The notes beneath the pieces are model-generated. The model was not told where the DNA came from and ran no database searches. It saw nothing but the letters and a program-made list of their open reading frames with translations. A stretch of 56,864 nt of DNA. Source: a bacterium (lineage in GTDB: Bacteria > Patescibacteriota > Saccharimonadia > CAILAD01 > JADZBC01). Where the stretch lies: contig JADZBC010000016.1 in NCBI GenBank assembly GCA_020852295.1, positions 64,294 through 121,157 of the forward strand, read 5' to 3'. The translations under genes and the position numbers were made by a program. Of the stretch, positions 16,675 through 24,069 are shown in pieces. How positions within the stretch are numbered: position 1 is the first letter of the stretch; the number at the start of each line of letters is the position of its first letter.

Positions 16675-18813
16675 TTACAGCGCGGCTTTCTTGCTCAAAT
16701 TGTTGCGTCCTTGCGAATCGACCTCGACAAGCTTGACCGGAAATTCATCGCCAACTTTGAGTTCTTTGTGGATGTCATCAACATGATAGTCAGCAATTTG
16801 GCTGATGTGCACGAGCCCTTCACGGCCTGGCATAAACTCGACGAAAGCTCCGAAGTCCATGACGCGCACAACGCGGCCATTGTAGATCTTGCCAATTTCT
16901 GGCTCAGCAGTAATGCTATCGATCCACTCTTTGGCGGCACGACTCTTAGCCTCGTCGGCCGAAGCGATCATGACGAGTCCGTCGTCCTCGATGTCGATGC
17001 TATCAACGCCGGTCTCGGCGATAATACGCTGAATGGTTTCGCCACCCTTACCAATCACCTCTTTGATCTTGTCTGGATTGATGGTGAGCTTGGTAATGCG
17101 CGGTGCGTACGGGCTCAGCTCTTCGCGTGGCTTATCAAGGATATCTTTGACTTTGCTCATGATGTGAGCGCGACCTTCGTGGGCCTGCTCAAGTGCGGCT
17201 TTCATAATCTCGATGGTAATACCTTTGACCTTGATGTCCATCTGCAAGGCAGTCACACCATCATCGGTACCAGCCACTTTGAAGTCCATATCGCCCGCAA
17301 AGTCTTCCGTCCCCTGGATATCGCTGAGGATAACGTATGTGCCTGGCTTGTCGTGATCGAGTACAAGACCCATCGCGATACCGGCAACCGGCTTTCGAAT
17401 TGGGACACCAGCGTCCATCAGACTCAATGTACTGCCGCAAACTGATGCCATGCTGGTACTACCGTTACTGGTCATGATTTCTGACACTACACGGATTGTG
17501 TATGGAAAGTCTTCTGCCGCGGGGATAACTGGCTCGAGGGCACGCTCGGCCAGATAGCCGTGACCTATCTCACGACGGCCAGTTGAACGCATTGGTCGAG
17601 CTTCACCAGTTGAGTATGGCGGGAAATTGTAGTGATGCATGTAGCGCTTGCTCGTGTCCTCTTCCATCGTGTCGATCAACTGAGCATCGCTGGTTGGGCC
17701 AAGCGTCACAATCGAAAGCGCCTGGGTAGTGCCACGGGTAAAGATTGCCGAGCCATGAGTACGGGGCAACACACCAGTCTGACCAGAAATTGGTCGGATC
17801 TCAGTGGTTTTTCGGCCGTCTGGACGTTTGCCGTCCTGCAAAATTGCACGACGGATTTCCATATCAACAACCTTGCCAAAAGCAGTCACGACGTCGCCGT
17901 GTGGGTAGCGTTCATGGTCTTCATCTACTTCTGGTGGTAGGGGTCCAAATTCACCGAGCACCTCAGTCTGCAGCTCACCGAGCACCTCATAGCGCTTGAT
18001 CGAATCGGCGTTGACGATATGGTCGCCCAGCTTACCATCGAGAAACTTGGTGATTTTTTCAACCAAGGTCTCGTCGGCTTTATAAAGTTCAAACTCGCGC
18101 TTCGTCACACCAACTGCCTTGACGAGTTCGTGCTGCAGCTCGATGACTGGCTGCCAGGCATCCTGAGCAAGCTTGAGTGCCTCTACTAGTGTTGCCTCTT
18201 CGACTTCGTTGGCGCCCGCCTCTACCATCATGATGGCGTCTTTTGTGCCAGCCACTGTCAGGTTAAGATCGCTCGCCCCTTGGTCGGTTACTGTTGGATA
18301 CGTCACGAGCTTGCCGTCGATACGGCCAATACGCATAGCACCGACTGGACCATCAAATGGTGCACCAGAGAGCATAAGGGCGGTCGAACAGGCAATGATT
18401 GCGATAATGTCTGGTTCGTGCTCAAGATCGGCACTCAATACGGTCGCTACGACCTGCACGTCATTGCGAAAACCTTTCGGAAAGAGCGGTCGAATTGGTC
18501 GGTCGATTAATCGTGAGGTCAGAATAGCCTGCTCGCTGGGGCGGCCTTCACGCTTCACAAAGCGGCTGCCCGAGATCTTACCCGAAGCGTACATACGCTC
18601 TTCGTAATCAACAAGTAGCGGGAAAAAGTCCTGATCAGGCTTTGCTTCTGGAGCAACTACGGCCGAGGCGAAGACTACGGTATCGCCGTAGCGCACAGTT
18701 ACGGCACCATCGGCCAAAAAGGCAAGTTTACCGGTTTCTATTGTGAGTTCGCGACCTGCAAAGGTCGTCTTGAGGGTGTGGGTTTTCCCACCAAAAGGAT
18801 GGATTATCTCCAT
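16675..18813 (-). CDS. pnp: Polyribonucleotide nucleotidyltransferase (PNPase)
   Basis: 712 residues from ATG 18813 (MEIIHPFGGKT), which has AAAGGATC upstream; 19 codons of extra frame are ignored. Two RNase PH domains joined by a helical domain, then KH (ITKLTINPDKIKEVIGKGGE) and S1 (GKIYNGRVVRVMDFGAFVEF) domains. It degrades RNA 3'-5' with phosphate. The active-site region GDMDFKVAGTDDGVTALQMD is intact. Followed by UDG and RNase J. Confidence 0.97.
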   Translation of the reverse strand: MEIIHPFGGKTHTLKTTFAGRELTIETGKLAFLADGAVTVRYGDTVVFASAVVAPEAKPDQDFFPLLVDYEERMYASGKISGSRFVKREGRPSEQAILTSRLIDRPIRPLFPKGFRNDVQVVATVLSADLEHEPDIIAIIACSTALMLSGAPFDGPVGAMRIGRIDGKLVTYPTVTDQGASDLNLTVAGTKDAIMMVEAGANEVEEATLVEALKLAQDAWQPVIELQHELVKAVGVTKREFELYKADETLVEKITKFLDGKLGDHIVNADSIKRYEVLGELQTEVLGEFGPLPPEVDEDHERYPHGDVVTAFGKVVDMEIRRAILQDGKRPDGRKTTEIRPISGQTGVLPRTHGSAIFTRGTTQALSIVTLGPTSDAQLIDTMEEDTSKRYMHHYNFPPYSTGEARPMRSTGRREIGHGYLAERALEPVIPAAEDFPYTIRVVSEIMTSNGSTSMASVCGSTLSLMDAGVPIRKPVAGIAMGLVLDHDKPGTYVILSDIQGTEDFAGDMDFKVAGTDDGVTALQMDIKVKGITIEIMKAALEQAHEGRAHIMSKVKDILDKPREELSPYAPRITKLTINPDKIKEVIGKGGETIQRIIAETGVDSIDIEDDGLVMIASADEAKSRAAKEWIDSITAEPEIGKIYNGRVVRVMDFGAFVEFMPGREGLVHISQIADYHVDDIHKELKVGDEFPVKLVEVDSQGRNNLSKKAAL

Positions 18814-18960
18814 TGAGATCCTTTCTCTGAAAAATGTAGTAGTTTTTAAGTGCCAGAGACAAATGATCACATTTTGATCACTTCACTCTATCACTTAATA
18901 AACTGAGTACATTTATTATTCAGCTGATTTAAAGATACTAATTTTTGTATTGCGAATATA
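18814..18960 (-). promoter_or_regulatory. pnp leader with two TGATCA boxes
   Basis: The 147 nt between rpsO and pnp contain GTGATCA twice, 11 nt apart (18868-18885), each holding the palindrome TGATCA, i.e. on one face of the helix. This could be an operator, or a leader used in PNPase autoregulation. No terminator is obvious after rpsO. Confidence 0.3.
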
Positions 18961-19227
18961 CTAGCGACGAAGCTGGAGTTTTTTCACGATCGCAGCGTAA
19001 CGCTCGGCGTTCTTCTTCTGGAGGTAGTCCAATAGTCGTCGTCTTTTACTGACCATAGTAAGCAAACCACGGCGGCTGTGATTGTCGCCCTTGTGGGTTT
19101 TTAGGTGATCGGTCAATTGCTTGATTTTTTCAGTAAAAATAGCAATCTGCACTTCCGGTGAGCCAGTGTCTTTGGCGTGGTGGCTGTGCTTTTTGATTAA
19201 CGCTTTCTTTTCGGTATTTGCTAACAT
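18961..19227 (-). CDS. rpsO: 30S ribosomal protein S15
   Basis: 88 residues from the ATG at 19227 ([20 protein letters not shown]), matching the family's usual 88-89. Core [20 protein letters not shown] and [15 protein letters not shown] are present. Binds the 16S central junction. It lies between truB and pnp, the common truB-rpsO-pnp order. A CTATCA-ATATC-TGATAG hairpin precedes its GGATGGG ribosome binding site. Confidence 0.96.
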   Translation of the reverse strand: MLANTEKKALIKKHSHHAKDTGSPEVQIAIFTEKIKQLTDHLKTHKGDNHSRRGLLTMVSKRRRLLDYLQKKNAERYAAIVKKLQLRR

Positions 19228-19258
19228 TTGTACACCCATCCTATCAGATATTGATAGA

Positions 19259-19903
19259 TTATTCAAGTACTAAAGCATCATCGATACGATACTGCCCAAT
19301 CCGTGTTCGCCTGAGGTTACTCATATATGCACCAGTTCCGAGCTTCGTGCCAATATCTTCGACGAGGCTACGCACATAGGTGCCACTCGACACATCACAG
19401 CGAAATTTCACAATCGGATATTGATAGTCAGTCAGAGTAATATCCGAGATTGTCACCTTGCGCGGAGCTATCTCCACTGCTTGACCCTTACGTGCGAGCT
19501 TGTAGGCCGGCTGGCCGCCGATCTTAATCGCCGAATAGGCTGGTGGGGTCTGCTCAATCTCCCCTACAAATGCAGCCAGTGCATCGGCGAGCTCTTGCTC
19601 TGTTGGCTCTCGACTGTCGATAGCGGTTTTCTCACCCTCGCCATCGCCAGTCGTACTGGTTTGACCGAGGGTCATCTCGACCTCATACGTCTTATCAAGT
19701 TTCACGTATTGCTGGGCCTGTCGTGTAAAGTCTTTGCCGACCAAGACGATCATTAAGCCGCTGGCGAGCGGGTCGAGTGTGCCGGCATGCCCGACTTTGC
19801 GAATGCCGGTCAGACGACGCACTTGCGCCACGAGTCCAAATGACGAGATGCCAACTGGTTTATCGAGTAGCCACATGCCCTCGCCGGTGATTTGTTTTCG
19901 CAT
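19259..19903 (-). CDS. truB: tRNA pseudouridine(55) synthase TruB
   Basis: 214 residues, short for the family (about 300): the catalytic block [13 protein letters not shown] with its Asp is present, as are the tyrosine/lysine motifs [20 protein letters not shown]. The C-terminal PUA-type extension is missing. Isomerises U55 in the T loop of tRNAs. A CATACT lies 6 nt before the ATG in addition to read-through from the upstream DHH-like gene. Confidence 0.95.
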   Translation of the reverse strand: MRKQITGEGMWLLDKPVGISSFGLVAQVRRLTGIRKVGHAGTLDPLASGLMIVLVGKDFTRQAQQYVKLDKTYEVEMTLGQTSTTGDGEGEKTAIDSREPTEQELADALAAFVGEIEQTPPAYSAIKIGGQPAYKLARKGQAVEIAPRKVTISDITLTDYQYPIVKFRCDVSSGTYVRSLVEDIGTKLGTGAYMSNLRRTRIGQYRIDDALVLE

Positions 19904-19918
19904 ATATAAAGTATGACT

Positions 19919-20866
19919 TTAGGCGGTAACGCCTTCAAGTGGGCTGGTAGCGTCGAAACTATTTGCCTGACTGGTCGCCTGCTCCACCAATTCGTCCACT
20001 AAAAGGACCTGGTCGCTTACCGTCGTCGGGGTAGACGAGGATTTCGGCTGACTCTTCAATTGGCTGGGCTGAGACTTTTTTTTTGAGCCGTCCGCGTTCG
20101 GCTGAGCTGGCTTCTTGTCGGCCGCGAGAACTTTTACGATCTCTTGCTGCTTGGCACCGGCACTCATCATCTGGGCTGCCACCGTCAATGCTTTGGCGGT
20201 AGTAGCTGGAGCGGTAAAGTTGGCAGTGGCTGACATAATACCGGTCAATAGGGCCGTTGCGATACTTTCATCCATGAGGCCCTGGCCGAGCGACTCAGTA
20301 ACCGAGATAAGCATTTCGCAGACTGAGCTGGCAGCCTGATCAACCAGGTTAACGCTACCGAAGCTAGCATTGATGCGATGGTAATCAATATTAATAAGAT
20401 GCAAACCATCGAACATCGTCGGGTTTTGCTCGTGAATACGATCGATCTTGTCAAGTGAGGTCACACCTAGCGCAACAACGAGATCAAATTGAAACGCACC
20501 GTACGAAAAACTCGCATCTTCCGGAAGGAAGTTGCCGGCCACAGGTGTAACAGTAATATTGAGGACACCGTTTTCAATGGTGTATTTGAGCTTATCAACC
20601 TCAACGTGTGCCATGTCAAGACTCACGATAAAGTCACGCACACCATCAAGGTTTGGTGAGATGTGGCTCGTATCAAGAATAGATGCAGCCGATGGGAGCG
20701 GATCAGACACCACTACCTGCGGTTGCTTACCAAGCTTCGTTAGAACTGACGACAGCGCCACGATTGCGGCCAGCTGGTCATTATTTGGATTGCGCGAAGT
20801 AACCAGCAGCACTTTTTGCGCCTGGCGAATCAGTTCGCTAACCTGTTGTTTGGGTGTTAATTCCAT
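19919..20866 (-). CDS. Degenerate DHH/DHHA1 phosphoesterase (NrnA-like)
   Basis: 315 residues from MELTPKQQ. The layout is that of the NrnA oligoribonuclease family: a DHH domain (1-180) and DHHA1 region (to about 245). Key metal sites are altered: the first motif, normally HxxPDGD, reads SRNPNNDQLAA (about 24-34), and the family DHH reads D-Y-H in NIDYHRINASFGSVNLVDQ. The tail (250-315) is Lys/Ser/Pro-rich. It may bind rather than cut RNA or nucleotides. It lies before truB, the place usually held by nrnA/recJ-like genes. Confidence 0.8.
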   Translation of the reverse strand: MELTPKQQVSELIRQAQKVLLVTSRNPNNDQLAAIVALSSVLTKLGKQPQVVVSDPLPSAASILDTSHISPNLDGVRDFIVSLDMAHVEVDKLKYTIENGVLNITVTPVAGNFLPEDASFSYGAFQFDLVVALGVTSLDKIDRIHEQNPTMFDGLHLINIDYHRINASFGSVNLVDQAASSVCEMLISVTESLGQGLMDESIATALLTGIMSATANFTAPATTAKALTVAAQMMSAGAKQQEIVKVLAADKKPAQPNADGSKKKSQPSQLKSQPKSSSTPTTVSDQVLLVDELVEQATSQANSFDATSPLEGVTA

Positions 20867-20960
20867 AGGTTTTCCAAAAGACAATATGTTACTTTAGCAA
20901 ATTATCCATCATTTGTCAATAGCCATAAGAATTTTTGAGTATTTTTTCGCCTCAAATATA

Positions 20961-20989
20961 TTGAAAAAAGTATAAATACGTGGTATTGT
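20961..20989 (+). promoter_or_regulatory. Promoter of cassette gene 21027
   Basis: TTGAAA (20961-20966), 17-nt spacer, extended -10 TGG-TATTGT (20984-20989). Confidence 0.5.
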
Positions 20990-21026
20990 ATAGTTTCGTC
21001 TCTAGCCAGGAAGGCTGCTGTTCCCC

Positions 21027-21209
21027 ATGAAATTCCTACTCGAGATATTTACGTTGCCGATGCGCACCATCGCCAGCTTCGGCAACGCCGGGGCGTGCCG
21101 CAACGCCCACCGGGCCTGTCACGCACTGAGGGCTGCTGAGCACGAAGTGGAGGACCTCGTCCACCGCCTCGCTCACCTCCCCAAGCGACAGACCCAACCC
21201 GAGAGCTAG
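21027..21209 (+). CDS. Small GC-rich cassette protein, 60 aa
   Basis: I do not recognise it. The peptide starts with a short hydrophobic stretch (MKFLLEIFTLPMRTIASF), then a Cys/His/Ala-rich helix (CRNAHRACHALRAAEHEVED) and a polar end. Codon use is strongly GC-ending, unlike the neighbours. AGGAAGG in the loop of an AGCC/GGCT hairpin lies about 12 nt before the ATG. It has its own promoter and two hairpins after the stop, so it looks like a self-contained inserted unit between the DHH-like gene and rpsT. Confidence 0.55.
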   Translation: MKFLLEIFTLPMRTIASFGNAGACRNAHRACHALRAAEHEVEDLVHRLAHLPKRQTQPES

Positions 21210-21265
21210 GGGTTACCCCCTGGCCTCATCGATGCCCCACTTGGTTTTGCGACCGGTGGGGCATC
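21208..21265 (+). terminator. Tandem GC-rich hairpins after cassette gene 21027
   Basis: AGGGG-TTAC-CCCCT at the stop codon, then GATGCCCCAC (21231-21240) pairing with GTGGGGCATC (21256-21265). No U-run follows, so termination may be weak or the hairpins may protect the 3' end. Confidence 0.5.
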
Positions 21266-21280
21266 TGCACGTCTAGGCGG

Positions 21281-21342
21281 TTTACAAATCCTTCCAGATA
21301 CGTTATACTTATCGCTGTTATTTTTTAAGGAACAGTATTCCT
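21281..21342 (+). promoter_or_regulatory. rpsT promoter and Shine-Dalgarno hairpin
   Basis: TTTACA (21281-21286), 17-nt spacer, TATACT (21304-21309). Just before the ATG, AGGAA-CAGTA-TTCCT (21328-21342) places the Shine-Dalgarno in the stem of a small hairpin, which suggests translational control of S20. Confidence 0.6.
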
Positions 21343-21343
21343 C

Positions 21344-21694
21344 ATGCCAATCATCAAATCAGCAATTAAGCGTACCCGACAGGCCAAAAAGCGACGTGCT
21401 TACAACGTTGGCGTTAAGCAAGCCGTAAAGGGTAAAATCAAAGCTTTTCGAGCCGACCTATCGGCTGAAGAGATCAAGAAAGCTCACGACAGCCTTGTCG
21501 CTGCTATCTCTGAGCTCGATCGTGCAGTAAAGCGCGGTACCCTGCACAAGCGTACGGTAGCTCGACGCAAAAGCCGCCTGACGAAGCAGTACAACACTGT
21601 ATCGGATGCAGCTTACGGTACTCAAAAAAGTGCCAAGCCAGCAGCTAAGCCCGCTGCTACCAAAAAGCCAGCGGCTAAAAAAGCTGCCAAGTAG
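21344..21694 (+). CDS. rpsT: 30S ribosomal protein S20
   Basis: 116 residues; the three-helix S20 body (PIIKSAIKRTRQAKKRRAYN to GTLHKRTVARRKSRLTKQ) occupies about 88, followed by an Ala/Lys/Pro-rich tail. Binds the 5' domain of 16S rRNA. Convergent with holA, 3 nt apart. Confidence 0.95.
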   Translation: MPIIKSAIKRTRQAKKRRAYNVGVKQAVKGKIKAFRADLSAEEIKKAHDSLVAAISELDRAVKRGTLHKRTVARRKSRLTKQYNTVSDAAYGTQKSAKPAAKPAATKKPAAKKAAK

Positions 21695-21697
21695 CTA

Positions 21698-22621
21698 CTA
21701 ATCAGCCGTTAATTTGAAAATCAGCTCTTCTAGGGCTGATTTTGCGTTTAGCCGACCAGACTTTATCGCAAAGTCAGCAGCTACGAGCTGTTGATAAGAC
21801 TCGCGTAGGCGATCAAAAGAGATAGCCCTGGCAGTTTGAGCCGCTCGACGCAATACAAATGGCGAAATACTAAAGGTCTTACTGATGCGCTCGTAGTCGC
21901 CACCGCTCTCTTTGGCTAATACAAGATTTCTTAGCTGCCAGTTGAGCATGGCTAAGATTTGTTGATCTGAACTACCCTGCAGCAACAACTCCTCATATAT
22001 TGCATGCGCCCCGGACGTATCTTTTGACCATATGGCATCGATTAGCCGAAAGATAGTCAACTCAGGTGACGCGGTCACAAGTTCAGCAACAGCGTCTTTT
22101 GTAATCCGCTCCGAGTAACTACCAAGTTTAATGATCTCCTGCTCGAGGCGCCATTGATCCGGCCCAATATATTCGACCAGCTGCAGTAGTGCGTCATTAT
22201 CAATCGAAAATCCATAGTCGGCGACAGTTCGTTTGAGCCAAGCAATAAGTTTTGGTCGATCGAGCAGCTTAAACTCTTGAGCCGTCTTGAGCTTGGCGAG
22301 GACTTTGAAATACTTGCTGCGGCGGTCAACTTCATGCTCCCAGATCACGATAATTGTCGTATCTGGAATCGACTCAATGATTTGTTCAATCTGCTCGCGA
22401 GCCACCTTATTTGCGCCCAAATCTTTGACAATAATCAGTCGGCTGCTCTCAAAAAGTGGCTGAACCGCAATGGAATTGAGGAAGTCACCCAGGCTTCGCT
22501 CGGTCATATCAAAAATCTCCAGACTATACGCAGTGCCTGTTTTTTGCTCATACTTGCGCGCTATGGCGTCAATCTGCCGACGCACGGCATAGCTATTTTC
22601 ACCATAAAAGAAGAAAACCAT
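21698..22621 (-). CDS. holA: DNA polymerase III delta subunit
   Basis: 307 residues with the three-domain HolA layout: a degenerate AAA+ N-terminal part (FFYGENSYAVRRQIDAIARKYE), the motif LLDRPKLIAWLKRTVADYGF, and the C-terminal collar helices. It opens the sliding clamp in the clamp loader. TACACT with TGA extension lies 7 nt before the ATG; no Shine-Dalgarno. Confidence 0.92.
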   Translation of the reverse strand: MVFFFYGENSYAVRRQIDAIARKYEQKTGTAYSLEIFDMTERSLGDFLNSIAVQPLFESSRLIIVKDLGANKVAREQIEQIIESIPDTTIIVIWEHEVDRRSKYFKVLAKLKTAQEFKLLDRPKLIAWLKRTVADYGFSIDNDALLQLVEYIGPDQWRLEQEIIKLGSYSERITKDAVAELVTASPELTIFRLIDAIWSKDTSGAHAIYEELLLQGSSDQQILAMLNWQLRNLVLAKESGGDYERISKTFSISPFVLRRAAQTARAISFDRLRESYQQLVAADFAIKSGRLNAKSALEELIFKLTAD

Positions 22622-22639
22622 ATGATCTAGTGTATCAGA

Positions 22640-23533
22640 TTAGGTGTGGTTGACTTTTTTGGCACGAGGCAATTTTTGGCAAGCCGGACAATAATGCGTA
22701 CCACGGCCGGCAACTCGTATCTTTTCGATAATGGCACCGCAGTCTGGACACGGCTGACCTTCGCGTCGAAATACTCGGGCAAATTTCAAATAGCTCCCCT
22801 TGTTGCCATCGGCATCGACGTAGTTCTTATCAGAGCTTCCGCCGTGCGCCAGCGAAAGGCGCATGACATCAGGAATCGCGGCATGCAGTAGTTTGATTTT
22901 CTTTAGGGGTACATCCCCAGTTCGCATCGCCGGATGTATACCGGCAATATGCAAACTCTCGTCGGCGTAGATGTTGCCAACACCGGCCACGATAGTCTGA
23001 TCGAGAATCGCTGCTTTGATAGAAGTATTCTTACGGCGCGCGAGGGCTTTGCGAAAAGCCGCCAGGCTAAACTCGGTACCGAGCGGCTCAGGTCCAACCT
23101 TGCGAAAGAAATCGATCTCAGATATCTCGGCAGTTGGCACCAGTCGCATCCAGCCAAACTTGCGCTGGTCATTAAAAAACAGAGTCGATTCATCGGTGAA
23201 GTGCATCGTGGCTCGGGTACTGCGATCGGGTAATTCGCCCAAGAGGCTGTCATTTGGATGACCACCACCCCAACGCTCGCGACCGATAAACACCAATTGG
23301 CCAGTCATCTTAAGGTGCACACTCAAGCTATAGTCGGTATTTAGCTCGAATAGCAAGACTTTAGCCCGCCGATCGATCTTAGTAATGGTAGCCCCAATCA
23401 AAAACTGACGCACCAACTCCGGATCATTCGGAAAACTCTTAGGGGCATCTGAGCTGACCGACTTCACGATCAGTCCAGGCAAGTGGCGCTGTAGGCCAAG
23501 CCGAATTGTCTCTACTTCGGGTAGTTCTGGCAT
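22640..23533 (-). CDS. mutM: Formamidopyrimidine-DNA glycosylase (MutM/Fpg)
   Basis: 297 residues with catalytic PELPEVE at the N terminus (Pro2, Glu3), the helix-two-turn-helix block VAGVGNIYADESL and an intact C-terminal zinc finger (CPDCG to CPACQ, four Cys). Removes 8-oxoguanine and ring-opened purines. Unlike UDG and MutY in this window, the metal site is kept. Start follows TATAAT with TGG extension (minus strand, 23540-23545) by 6 nt. Confidence 0.97.
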   Translation of the reverse strand: MPELPEVETIRLGLQRHLPGLIVKSVSSDAPKSFPNDPELVRQFLIGATITKIDRRAKVLLFELNTDYSLSVHLKMTGQLVFIGRERWGGGHPNDSLLGELPDRSTRATMHFTDESTLFFNDQRKFGWMRLVPTAEISEIDFFRKVGPEPLGTEFSLAAFRKALARRKNTSIKAAILDQTIVAGVGNIYADESLHIAGIHPAMRTGDVPLKKIKLLHAAIPDVMRLSLAHGGSSDKNYVDADGNKGSYLKFARVFRREGQPCPDCGAIIEKIRVAGRGTHYCPACQKLPRAKKVNHT

Positions 23534-23539
23534 AACAAC

Positions 23540-23545
23540 ATTATA
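23540..23545 (-). promoter_or_regulatory. Leaderless -10 box of mutM
   Basis: TATAAT with TGG extension exactly 6 nt before the mutM ATG at 23533. Confidence 0.6.
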
Positions 23546-23566
23546 CCATTCTCTCGGAGAATATTA

Positions 23567-23595
23567 TTGACTTTTTAATATAGTTATGCTATAGT
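23567..23595 (+). promoter_or_regulatory. Promoter of cassette gene 23662
   Basis: TTGACT (23567-23572), 17-nt spacer, TGC-extended TATAGT (23590-23595). Transcription should start near 23602. Confidence 0.75.
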
Positions 23596-23601
23596 TTTAC
23601 A

Positions 23602-23661
23602 TCGACCGGAAAGCCCGGTCGACCCCAGGTTGAGGGGATGCACCTTTAGAGGAGGTGAAAC
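23602..23661 (+). promoter_or_regulatory. Hairpin-rich leader of cassette gene 23662
   Basis: The expected transcript opens directly with TCGACCGG/CCGGTCGA (loop AAAGC), followed by CCCC-AGGTTGA-GGGG and CACCT/AGGTG. The last stem takes in part of the AGGAGGTG ribosome binding site. A 5'-terminal stem usually stabilises an mRNA; the last could control translation. Confidence 0.55.
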
Positions 23662-23898
23662 ATGGAGAAGTTCTGGGATCGTGTGGTCATGTTCCTGGTG
23701 CTGCTGGTGCTCGGATCAGTGGTGATCGCGGCAATCGCCACCTACTGGTGGCTGATCGCAATCGCACTGGTGCTCGGCGGTGGTGCCTACATCGGCGGTC
23801 GCCTGCTCTGGCGACGACTGACCGGCGGTGGCAACACCAACGGGAACGGTGGCGGCAACACCACCCACTACCACGGTGGCACCCACCACCACTGGTAG
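23662..23898 (+). CDS. Small GC-rich cassette membrane protein with His-rich tail, 78 aa
   Basis: Family unknown. Two closely spaced hydrophobic segments (about 8-27 and 30-47) are followed by RLLWRR, a Gly/Asn-rich linker and the tail THYHGGTHHHW, which could bind a metal. Strong AGGAGGTG ribosome binding site 5 nt before ATG. Codons are strongly GC-ending. It lies between mutM and polA with its own promoter and a hammerhead ribozyme downstream, so it is a separate transcription unit. Confidence 0.65.
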   Translation: MEKFWDRVVMFLVLLVLGSVVIAAIATYWWLIAIALVLGGGAYIGGRLLWRRLTGGGNTNGNGGGNTTHYHGGTHHHW

Positions 23899-24017
23899 TG
23901 ACCGGCGTGTCCCGGCGGTGAAGGTAAAGACGTGCCTGGCAACGATGCCACGCAGCCCTTCCCGCCACAGTGCTTCCGCACAACGAGCCACCTGCTCGTT
24001 CCTCCCCTCAACCGTCC
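23899..24017 (+). other. GC-rich 3' region of the 23662 transcript
   Basis: 119 nt with no gene I can support. It holds short hairpins (GGCA-ACGA-TGCC and CGAG-CCACCTG-CTCG) but no U-run, and leads into the ribozyme. Confidence 0.4.
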
Positions 24018-24066
24018 GACTTCATGAATGTGCGTTCATGCTGATGAGTCCAAAAGGACGAAAGTC
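24018..24066 (+). ncRNA. Type III hammerhead ribozyme
   Basis: All conserved core parts are present in order: stem III GAC (24018-24020), UU before the cleavage site, stem I CATGAA (24023-24028) with loop TGTGCG and TTCATG (24035-24040), core CTGATGA (24041-24047), stem II GTCC-AAAA-GGAC (24048-24059), core GAAA (24060-24063), stem III GTC (24064-24066). Cleavage is expected after U24022. Stem II and the loop I sequence are nearly those of the tobacco ringspot satellite hammerhead (UGUGCU there). Stem III is only 3 bp plus the U-A pair, and the site is CUU rather than GUC, so activity may be slow. It sits downstream of the 23662 gene and ends 3 nt before the convergent polA stop. Confidence 0.88.
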
Positions 24067-24069
24067 AAA

